This document shows positions 35,084-42,412 of a stretch of 64,000 nt of DNA, in pieces. Under the pieces are notes generated by a model. That model saw only the letters and a program-made list of their open reading frames with translations, was not told where the DNA came from and ran no database searches. Positions within the stretch are counted from its first letter, which is position 1; every line of letters starts with the position of its first letter. The stretch spans positions 59,004 to 123,003 of the forward strand of contig NZ_MUBK01000010.1 in assembly GCF_002127545.1 (NCBI RefSeq), written 5' to 3'. Source of the stretch: Xenorhabdus beddingii (GTDB lineage Bacteria; Pseudomonadota; Gammaproteobacteria; Enterobacterales; Enterobacteriaceae). The position numbers and the translations under genes were made by a program.

Positions 35084-35788
35084 TCAGCTTACTTTAATTG
35101 CGGTACGTTGTTCATAAAGGCTGTCTAGCTCTTGTTGTAACGAACCAATGTTTCTGCGCATCTGAACAATTTGTTTATCCAGATCTTTGGTACGAACGCG
35201 GTCTTTTGCCATCAGAGAAGAAACTTCACCCCATTGCTGCTCATGTTCCTTCATTTCCTTGAGGGTAGAGCGTAAATAAGCGATGTTGGCATCAAGACCT
35301 TGCAATTCTTTTTGCATCTGGCCTCTTTTCGCCGTTTTCATCGCGATATCTTTCTTAATCTTAGCCAGCGTCCGTTTATCCTCTGCGATAACCTGTTTAG
35401 CGGTGGCCGTCACATTCTGAATACGCTGGTTTTCTGCTTTAACGTCGTTAATTGAGGCAACCAGTAGCTGCTCCCGGGTTCCATACTTTTTACGTTGGCT
35501 GTCCAGATAAGCATTGGCCCCCACACCCACACCGCACCCCAGAACAGCCGCAGCAGCGATACATATTGCTTTATGCTCACTGGCAAGCGCACAAGCCAGA
35601 GCGCCTGTCGCAGCACCGGCTATACAGGCTTGCCATCCCGATTTATTAAAAAATTCAACATCCTGATCCTGAGTTAAACGAGAATCCACCTTCCCCGTTT
35701 GTGCTGAGGGGCCTTGCGGGGTTTGGCAGGCAACCAGCAAAAAAATCATGCAGAAAGAAACCATAGAACGAATCGATTTCAGTACCAT
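35084..35788 (-). CDS. Coiled-coil lipoprotein with glycine-zipper segment, srf locus (234 aa)
   Basis: A 234-residue predicted lipoprotein with signal peptide and lipobox FLLVAC (Cys21). Residues about 50-95 form a hydrophobic glycine/alanine-rich stretch (CIAGAATGALACALAS and VLGCGVGVGANAYLD), resembling a glycine zipper that packs in or on a membrane. Residues 105-230 are heptad-rich coiled coil (QMQKELQGLDANIAYLRSTL, RRNIGSLQQELDSLYEQ). The final gene pair encodes two such lipoproteins, suggesting a coiled-coil periplasmic bridge or tether. The gene starts 44 bases after the FGE-fold gene. Confidence 0.78.
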   Translation of the reverse strand: MVLKSIRSMVSFCMIFLLVACQTPQGPSAQTGKVDSRLTQDQDVEFFNKSGWQACIAGAATGALACALASEHKAICIAAAAVLGCGVGVGANAYLDSQRKKYGTREQLLVASINDVKAENQRIQNVTATAKQVIAEDKRTLAKIKKDIAMKTAKRGQMQKELQGLDANIAYLRSTLKEMKEHEQQWGEVSSLMAKDRVRTKDLDKQIVQMRRNIGSLQQELDSLYEQRTAIKVS

Positions 35789-35832
35789 TTTTGAATATCC
35801 TTTTTAGTCATTTAATTGGTTATTTGTTGTTA

Positions 35833-37383
35833 TTAGTTGTTTTTCTTACACGCATCCAACCAACTGTCTCGTGCCACTTTTCCATTCTTCCAATAACCCT
35901 GAAGGTTATTCCGGTAAGTAATGAGATAACGGTTCAAATTCGTTTTTCCCCGCGCCGACATCTGCTGCTGAACAACACGAATTTGTGGTGCAATAAGCTC
36001 TGAATTGTAAGTTATGCCCATGTCCACCAAGGTATCGGCGTAATAATTAACAATAAAATCAAGGGTCTTTTTATGCTGCGCCAACTGTGTCTGACGGCGG
36101 GCGCAATTCGCATCCAGTTCACTGCCTGCCTGACAGGTTTTTTCATATAAACCGATCAGCCGATCATAAAAATCCCCATCATCCTTTAATTTGGTGCACA
36201 AGAATGCCCCCAGTTGCAGGGAAGTACGTATGGCCTGATCACGTTGTTCATCACGCAGTTGTGCATTGGCCCGTAGATCAGCCCGCAACTTTTCCAACTG
36301 TTTTTTCACTGCTGCATCCTGAACCTGAGCTGAAATGTGGCTCAAGTTATCGAGGGAATCAGCCGGGTTTTTCTCTTTGTTCTGAGCGTTATCTGTGCCT
36401 AGTGCTTGCCACTCTTTAGCTATTTCTTTGATGCGCTCCCGTGAGGTCAATGTCGGGGAAACCAGTACCAAACGAAAGCCAATGGTTTTATTCTTATTAT
36501 CACTCTGCCCAACATAATAAGGTTCCTCTCCACGCAAAGCGCTGCGTATATCGCTTTGTGGCGTCAGGAAATGTCCTCCCCTAACGATATAACCCCCGGC
36601 TTGACCATGTTGACGATCCAATTTATTTAGGCGAAAAGGTTCAAACATCATTTCTGATGCGTTACCCAGCATATCGTGCAGCCCCAGCGGGTTGGGCTTA
36701 AGCAGTCCGGTAAGTTGAAGTTTGCCATTGGCGGATTGAGCACCGGCGAACCAGGCATAACTGGTCAATCCTTCTGGCATTGGGAAGCGTTGATCGCGAA
36801 ATTCTGCCGGAGAAACGGCCAACCCACCACGGGTTGCAAATTCCCATTCAGTTTCCGTCGGCAGGCGCAAGAAGCCGGGTTTACCATCTTCAACCGGCAA
36901 CGCCTTAGGCTGATTTTTCAATAACCAAAGGTTATATTGGTTCGCCAGATTCATGGCATCCATCCAACCCATGTTGACTTTGGGTAAACGCAATTTCATA
37001 TTGGGTGTCGGGCAGTTACCCGTCAGCGCTTGATATTGCATCTCTGTCAGCTCGTATTTTGCCATCAGGAAATAACGCCCCTTGCCAGATTGACCCTCAG
37101 CAAAACTTCCCGCAATATGTTCAGCCCGTGCTTGTTCCAGATATCCCCATTCATCGTTGCCTTCTCCACCCAATGTCATGCTGTAATCCTGCAATGGCCG
37201 GCTAAGGGGAATGGAGACTTTGCGAAAGGCCATGGCACCGCCACAAGGCATGGGCAATATCACATCATCCGCCAATGGCTTGGGGTTATAGTATTTCTCT
37301 TCCCAATTCGCATGTGCAGAAAGTGAAAGCATTCCAAACAAGAGTGCTGACAATGCCAGACTCACACAATGATTAAATCTCAC
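35833..37383 (-). CDS. Exported formylglycine-enzyme-fold (SUMF1-like) protein lacking catalytic cysteines
   Basis: 516 residues from the GTG at 37383, which overlaps the permease stop and follows GGAGAG. A TTG start 21 bases upstream is the alternative. A Sec signal peptide (SLALSALLFGMLSLSAHA) is followed by an SUMF1/FGE-sulfatase domain (about 40-310). It contains YFLMAKYELTEMQYQAL, LPTETEWEFATRGG, IVRGGHFLTPQSDIRSALRG and a closing KTIGFRLVLVS. Active formylglycine-generating enzymes need cysteines in this last region (for instance GFRCA), and none is present. A binding or scaffold role is therefore more likely than sulfatase maturation. Residues about 320-510 are helical and charged. Confidence 0.85.
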   Translation of the reverse strand: MRFNHCVSLALSALLFGMLSLSAHANWEEKYYNPKPLADDVILPMPCGGAMAFRKVSIPLSRPLQDYSMTLGGEGNDEWGYLEQARAEHIAGSFAEGQSGKGRYFLMAKYELTEMQYQALTGNCPTPNMKLRLPKVNMGWMDAMNLANQYNLWLLKNQPKALPVEDGKPGFLRLPTETEWEFATRGGLAVSPAEFRDQRFPMPEGLTSYAWFAGAQSANGKLQLTGLLKPNPLGLHDMLGNASEMMFEPFRLNKLDRQHGQAGGYIVRGGHFLTPQSDIRSALRGEEPYYVGQSDNKNKTIGFRLVLVSPTLTSRERIKEIAKEWQALGTDNAQNKEKNPADSLDNLSHISAQVQDAAVKKQLEKLRADLRANAQLRDEQRDQAIRTSLQLGAFLCTKLKDDGDFYDRLIGLYEKTCQAGSELDANCARRQTQLAQHKKTLDFIVNYYADTLVDMGITYNSELIAPQIRVVQQQMSARGKTNLNRYLITYRNNLQGYWKNGKVARDSWLDACKKNN

Positions 37384-38641
37384 GTAAACTCTCCGCAGGT
37401 TCAATTTTCAACGCACGTAATGCGCCCACCGCTGCCACTCCCAATGCGACGGCTAAAACGGCCAATAATGCCATCAATAAATGCCAGGGTTCCAAATGGC
37501 ATACAAATGCCGTTTCAGGTAATGAAGCGCCCAGCGCACGGTTAAATAACTGGCTGGCGCAAAAATAGAGCAGTAAACCCACGCCCCAGGCGCTGCCAGT
37601 TAAAAGCAGAGCCTGAATCAAGATAAACAGCACGACCGCCTGACGACGAAAACCCAACAATCGCAGCACGGCCATATCTTTTCTTTTGCGATCGATATTT
37701 GCCATAAATGCCCCCACCAGCGAGGCGATACAACCTGAAGCCGATATCCAGGCGATAACACTAAAAATCAGGCCAAGTACCTGATCAATGGCGCGCACAG
37801 ATTCAATCTGTGCTTGCTGGGTCACCGTTTCAATATTCTGCTGCTGTAACCAGTCGGCTAATTCGTCTACCGCATCCATGCTGCTGGCATATAACCGAGC
37901 TTTGGCAAAAGTGCTGCGTTCACGGGCAGGCATTCCATCATGGACATTTAATAACGCGACCTGATAACCATCACGGTAATCTTCCATGGCGACTAAAAGC
38001 GGCAAGGTGACGAAAGCGGCGGGGCGGGAAAACTTTGCTCCCTCCATCACATCAATGACAGTGAATGTATGCTGTGTCCGTTCACTCACCCCCTCCCGTT
38101 TACGGGCAATCACTAAGCGCACGCTATCCCCTGTTTTTACCTGTAAACGTTCCGCCGCACTGGCACTCAGTACGACCTGCTGCGCATTCTGCGGTATCCG
38201 GGCATTCATCAATAAGGGATCATGTTGGGCGGTGGGAATAACTTCAGCGTTACTGACAAAATGCTGGCGATCCTTGACCAAATCGGCCTGAGTATTCAAG
38301 GAGCGCGTCAATGGCATGACAAAACTGACATCCGATCGCGCCGCAAGCTGCATCAGCCAAGTACGGTCATAGTTACCGTTACCCAGCATACGGACTTCGC
38401 GTGTGCGTGGATCCTCCAGCAACGTATGGCGAAGCTGGTTAACGATGCCATTTTTCAGGCCAAACAGCAGTAACAGCGGGGTGATAACGGCAATCAACGA
38501 AAAGATGATGCAGAATGCAACCTTGCGATCGTGAACCAAATCCGCCAACGCCATTCGAGGCAAAAGCCAGCGGGGCGGCCTTGCCGTGATCCCCTTAACC
38601 GATGGTGAAGACACTGTTTTTTCCATCCACTTTTGCCGCAT
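37373..38641 (-). CDS. ABC transporter permease, FtsX/MacB-like
   Basis: A 422-residue FtsX-family permease from the ATG at 38641; MEKTV at 38626 is another possible start. Four membrane segments are apparent: one near residues 45-66 (FCIIFSLIAVITPLLLLFGL), then a large periplasmic domain (about 70-275), and three more at about 280-305, 330-355 and 375-405. This one-plus-three topology is characteristic of MacB/LolCE-type mechanotransmission permeases. It follows the ATPase with overlapping reading frames. No membrane-fusion (MacA) or LolA-like gene is adjacent, so the substrate is unknown and it may drive the periplasmic partners rather than transport. Confidence 0.86.
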   Translation of the reverse strand: MRQKWMEKTVSSPSVKGITARPPRWLLPRMALADLVHDRKVAFCIIFSLIAVITPLLLLFGLKNGIVNQLRHTLLEDPRTREVRMLGNGNYDRTWLMQLAARSDVSFVMPLTRSLNTQADLVKDRQHFVSNAEVIPTAQHDPLLMNARIPQNAQQVVLSASAAERLQVKTGDSVRLVIARKREGVSERTQHTFTVIDVMEGAKFSRPAAFVTLPLLVAMEDYRDGYQVALLNVHDGMPARERSTFAKARLYASSMDAVDELADWLQQQNIETVTQQAQIESVRAIDQVLGLIFSVIAWISASGCIASLVGAFMANIDRKRKDMAVLRLLGFRRQAVVLFILIQALLLTGSAWGVGLLLYFCASQLFNRALGASLPETAFVCHLEPWHLLMALLAVLAVALGVAAVGALRALKIEPAESLREI

Positions 38642-39293
38642 AACGTTTAAGACCAAAATCTGTGACCCGCTGCCAATCGTGACTCACAATAACAGCCACT
38701 AAACTGAGTGAGCTGACCATCTCAACGATCAGGCTAAAAAGCCTCTCGGCATTGTGAGGGTCCAGGGCTGCGGTGGGTTCGTCCGCCAATAACAGTTGCG
38801 GTTGATGGGCAATGGCGCGGGCGAAAGCAACCCGCTGCCGCTCTCCAATCGAAAGCTGAGAAGGCATTTTCTTCATCAGCCCCTCAATGTTCAGGCGCGA
38901 AATGGCCGTATCCAGCCAATCGGATTGGGTCACCAATCCGGCTATCTTGCGAGGCAATTGAATATTTTGTTCCACGGAGAGCCAAGGGAGCAATCCGCCA
39001 TGCTGCAAAACAAAGCCAAGATCTTTCGCCCGTATTTCCGCAAGCCGGCGTTCTTCTCCTGCCAGAATTGGCGTGGCAATATCACAGGGCGGCGTCCCCA
39101 ATTGATAGCGTGACAGATGATCCGGTTGTAATATTCCCCCGATCATCTCCAGCAAGGTACTTTTACCGCAACCACTCGGCCCCGTTAAGGCCGCTACTTC
39201 CCCCGCTGCAAGCGACAGCGACGGCAGGCTGACAGTAAACCCCTGCTCCGCCTGCCCGCGCTGTATCTGCATCGACTCAATGTGCAACATCAT
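38595..39293 (-). CDS. ABC transporter ATP-binding protein, LolD/MacB-like
   Basis: A 232-residue ABC ATPase. Walker A is LTGPSGCGKSTLLEMIGG (about 36-53), the Q-loop contains DLGFVLQHGGLLPWLSVEQN, and the signature is QLSIGERQRVAFARAIAHQP. Walker B is LLLADEPTAALDPHN and the switch His lies in AVIVSHDWQR. All catalytic residues are intact. The start overlaps the stop of the preceding VWA gene, and the end overlaps the permease gene, so the three are coupled. It should energise the FtsX-like permease. Confidence 0.92.
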   Translation of the reverse strand: MMLHIESMQIQRGQAEQGFTVSLPSLSLAAGEVAALTGPSGCGKSTLLEMIGGILQPDHLSRYQLGTPPCDIATPILAGEERRLAEIRAKDLGFVLQHGGLLPWLSVEQNIQLPRKIAGLVTQSDWLDTAISRLNIEGLMKKMPSQLSIGERQRVAFARAIAHQPQLLLADEPTAALDPHNAERLFSLIVEMVSSLSLVAVIVSHDWQRVTDFGLKRYAAKVDGKNSVFTIG

Positions 39294-41326
39294 GGCAGGT
39301 TTTCCAGTGGAACGGGATAGACGTTATCACGCGGGTCGCTATCCGGTGCCAGTGAAATCCAGCGATCCACATCTTCGTTATAACGCTGGTAATAATGGAG
39401 TTTGGTATTCAAACGACGGATAAAGCGTTCCTGCTCCAACCCATCCCAACTTTTCCACGTCTCTTCATCCAGACTCAACACTTCACTCAAATAAGGCAAT
39501 CCGTCGATATATTCACCCAGCAGCCCCATTTCACCCAGTTTGGTGGCTTGTTTGTTCTTTGCCTGTTTCGGATCATTGCCCATCGTCGCGGCCAGCGAAC
39601 GCAGGCTGGCAAACATATCATCCGGCGAAATTAACCCTTCATTGGCTGCATTCACGATCTTCTTCATGACTTCACTCAGATTGCTTAATTCGCTCTTGGT
39701 CAGCAAGACTTTGACTTCGGTCGCAGGGATGTTTTGCTGAACCAGATCACGGTCACTGATCCAAGATTTAAACACCGGCGGCGCCTGAGTTCCCTGTTTG
39801 TCACCAAGATAGGCCAACTGCATGGCGTGACCCAATAAGGCAGCATCACGCAATAAAGTCTCCTGCGGTAACGGAGCTTGTTTCCCCGTATGGGAAGAAT
39901 AAGATTCGTCCGCACCCAGCGCACTGCCTACCGTTTCTTTGCCACTCCATGCCGCTTTAATCTGTCCGGTGATGGCGTTGGCAAGGCTGTCAACCATCGT
40001 CCCGAAGCTGTTCACATCCCCCGAATTAATCGGGTAATACAGTGGCTTGTGCAGGAAAGGGTTGAGGGTTAATTCACGATACTGATCCTCAGCAAAAGCG
40101 TGATTTTTACGCCCGGCCGGTGTTTTCAGATGGAGTGTATAGAGTGCCACACCGCGATAGGTTGCTTCCAAACGGACCTGTGTGGCGTCCAACCGGGTGG
40201 TAGATAATTTGTCATCCCCTGCTAGCGCCCCCGCATCCGTCACGAGGATCACATAACGGGCACCAAATTTTGTCCAATCCACTTTATCCAGTGCGGTCAT
40301 GACGCCCGCATACGCATCTTCATTCACTTTGCTGCTGGAAACTTTGGCCGGCTTGAGGTCACGGACTTTTGCCAGAAAATCTTTTCCATCTTTCACCGTA
40401 TTGGGATCGACATACATTTTGCTGTCATATTCCAAACCGGGAACCGCCGTCACGTTTGAACGATAAGCCACCAGACCAAATTTTACCTGACCGAGTAGGT
40501 TTTCTTTTTCAATCTGCTGGTAGACTTTCTCAATGGCTTGTTTGGTGCGATCAATATAAGGCCCCATTGAAATGGTGGAATCAATCACGAAGACCACCGA
40601 TGCAGAGAAGCCTCTCATCATGTTTTTTTCTTTATTTCCTTGATGTCCTTTATTTTCTTGATGTTCTTTATCGGGAGAAGAACCCGTTCCTTTATTTTGT
40701 CCCGATTTACCCCCTTTGCCGGCTTCACTGACGGAGGCAACATTGAGTACCCGAACCTGATAACCTGTGTCGGTAAAAATATCATCGGAATCCAATACCG
40801 GCAGCAGATAAAAATGCTTATGCTGATCGATCATGTAATCCGGTTCACGCGCCAGCACCGAAGGAACCGATTTCCCTGCTTTCAGTTCATGCAATAATGG
40901 CTGCAATTGTGTCGCAGGCTTGGGACTGTTCAAGAGGCGTTCCACATCCGTTTTGTCACGGAAAAACAGCATCGGGTTGCGCCCGGAAGGGTTGGTAAAG
41001 GCCAGCGTCAGTTGCATTTTCCAATCTACCGTACAGTTGGATTTCATCCAGCCACGGGGATGTCCGTAGCTATCCGGGCCTACCTGCAACCATTCTTCGT
41101 TGCCTTGCTTCTGGCGCTGATACACATAAAAACGACTAAAGGCAGGTTGTTCCTGACCTTGTTCACCCACGTTGGGCGATAATTCACAGCCCGGATAAGT
41201 CAGTACGCGCTGATAGAGCGTTTGTTTCCCTTCCTGCAACAACGGTTTTTGTGCTGCCGCCTCAGCCGATACCATCAACACCAAGGCGGGAAAACCCGCC
41301 TTCAACCCGTTCAGATATTTCATCAT
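39290..41326 (-). CDS. Exported von Willebrand factor A domain protein (srf locus)
   Basis: A 678-residue protein with an N-terminal Sec signal (LKAGFPALVLMVSAEAAAQ, start ATGATG at 41326 after AGGAAT). Residues 25-200 form an N-terminal domain. Residues about 205-235 are a low-complexity glycine/lysine/asparagine linker. The VWA domain follows (about 240-460), with MIDAS residues in VVFVIDSTISMGPY (DSTIS, a DxTxS variant) and ILVTDAGALAGDD. The C-terminal region is helical. VWA domains bind partner proteins via a metal ion. Upstream of the ABC genes, it may couple the machine to a periplasmic ligand. Confidence 0.88.
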   Translation of the reverse strand: MMKYLNGLKAGFPALVLMVSAEAAAQKPLLQEGKQTLYQRVLTYPGCELSPNVGEQGQEQPAFSRFYVYQRQKQGNEEWLQVGPDSYGHPRGWMKSNCTVDWKMQLTLAFTNPSGRNPMLFFRDKTDVERLLNSPKPATQLQPLLHELKAGKSVPSVLAREPDYMIDQHKHFYLLPVLDSDDIFTDTGYQVRVLNVASVSEAGKGGKSGQNKGTGSSPDKEHQENKGHQGNKEKNMMRGFSASVVFVIDSTISMGPYIDRTKQAIEKVYQQIEKENLLGQVKFGLVAYRSNVTAVPGLEYDSKMYVDPNTVKDGKDFLAKVRDLKPAKVSSSKVNEDAYAGVMTALDKVDWTKFGARYVILVTDAGALAGDDKLSTTRLDATQVRLEATYRGVALYTLHLKTPAGRKNHAFAEDQYRELTLNPFLHKPLYYPINSGDVNSFGTMVDSLANAITGQIKAAWSGKETVGSALGADESYSSHTGKQAPLPQETLLRDAALLGHAMQLAYLGDKQGTQAPPVFKSWISDRDLVQQNIPATEVKVLLTKSELSNLSEVMKKIVNAANEGLISPDDMFASLRSLAATMGNDPKQAKNKQATKLGEMGLLGEYIDGLPYLSEVLSLDEETWKSWDGLEQERFIRRLNTKLHYYQRYNEDVDRWISLAPDSDPRDNVYPVPLENLP

Positions 41327-41340
41327 GCGATTCCTATTTT

Positions 41341-41372
41341 TCAGACCCTATTTTTTCAGACCCTATTTTTTC
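41341..41372 (-). repeat. 16-bp tandem duplication at the stop codon of the bitopic-protein gene
   Basis: TCAGACCCTATTTTTT is present at 41341-41356 and again at 41357-41372, followed by a further partial copy on each side (CCTATTTT before, TCAG after). The TAG stop of the 347-codon gene lies in the second copy. Confidence 0.85.
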
Positions 41373-42406
41373 AGTTCTGCTAAACGGGCTTTAGCCTCTT
41401 TGTTTTGTGGGTCCTGATTGAGCAGGATTTCGTACCAATAAGTGGCCGTTTGCGCATCCGCAACAAAACATCCTTGCCGGGTCGCTGTTTTGGGATCGTA
41501 TTCTTGGGCATAGCGTAAAGCGATTTGTGTATCACCCGCCTGTGCCTTATAAGCATAAAGACGCTGGGCGATGTCACACTGTTTGGCTTCTTTGGCCTGA
41601 TTAATGACCGCCAATATCTGTTGACCGGAAGGCTGACTGCGCAAACAGCTTTTCACAAAATCCAGTCCGCTGTTTTTAGCCATATTTTCACGGGCGCAAG
41701 GTGCAGTTTCCGATGCACTGACGATCACCGGCTCCGGTTTGGCCAAGGGTTGCCAATACCACCAAAGCACACCAGTAACGACCACAATCAAAAGCCCTGC
41801 CGCCGTGATCAGCATCCCTGAGTTGGATTTTTTTGCCGACCCTGATGATGGAGCACTCATTTGCGCATTAATCGGCTCGTTAACCGGTTCATCCACTGGC
41901 AATGTCGGGGCGGAAAGCGGCGGTGTTTCAACCGTCGGTAACTCTTCCGGCTGCACGACGGGTTCTTGGGCTGGAGGAACCTGGGTTGGAGGAACCTGAG
42001 TGGGAGGGATCGTGTCACGCAGTTCGCGTTGTTTTTCCCTCGGCGCATAATCTCCTTTTGCCAGGGAACTCAGCACCCCATCGGCAATTTTCAGCACGCC
42101 CATATTGCGCTGATCATCGTCGTCTTTCGCGGTGACACGATATGCCACCTGACGCTCCGCCAATAAAGCATCGACCAATGCCGGACCAATTCGCGCTTCG
42201 ACGGCTCCCTCCACGGCCTGTAAATCAGGGAGCATTAGCCATACTTCATTGCTGAACCATTGCCCTTGCTCATCTAAAAAGCAGCGATCCTGATTGCGCT
42301 GGATGGAGATACTGATGCCTTCCGTCGCCCCCTGCCAATCTTCAATACGCAGCACGGCATACCCCGGTTCTACCGGCTCATAAGGTTTCAGCTCTGGTTT
42401 AATCAC
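41363..42406 (-). CDS. Bitopic inner-membrane protein of the srf locus (347 aa)
   Basis: A 347-residue protein from a GTG start at 42406, six bases after the srfC stop. A cytoplasmic N-terminal domain (about 10-125) is followed by a proline-rich linker with TQVPPTQVPPAQEP and repeated PV-E motifs, then one membrane segment (LITAAGLLIVVVTGVLWWYW, about 199-218). The periplasmic C-terminus resembles Sel1/TPR helices (CDIAQRLYAYKAQAGDTQIA, TYWYEILLNQDPQNKEAKA). This topology parallels SrfA and the upstream VWA protein, giving three single-span proteins in one locus. I recognise no named family. Confidence 0.8.
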   Translation of the reverse strand: MIKPELKPYEPVEPGYAVLRIEDWQGATEGISISIQRNQDRCFLDEQGQWFSNEVWLMLPDLQAVEGAVEARIGPALVDALLAERQVAYRVTAKDDDDQRNMGVLKIADGVLSSLAKGDYAPREKQRELRDTIPPTQVPPTQVPPAQEPVVQPEELPTVETPPLSAPTLPVDEPVNEPINAQMSAPSSGSAKKSNSGMLITAAGLLIVVVTGVLWWYWQPLAKPEPVIVSASETAPCARENMAKNSGLDFVKSCLRSQPSGQQILAVINQAKEAKQCDIAQRLYAYKAQAGDTQIALRYAQEYDPKTATRQGCFVADAQTATYWYEILLNQDPQNKEAKARLAELKK

Positions 42407-42412
42407 AACTCG

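Noticed and set aside
35833..37383. Active sulfatase-maturating enzyme
   Set aside because: The catalytic cysteines are absent and no sulfatase gene lies in the locus. The sulfatase-fold gene at 55 kb is of the phosphoethanolamine transferase type, which does not need formylglycine.
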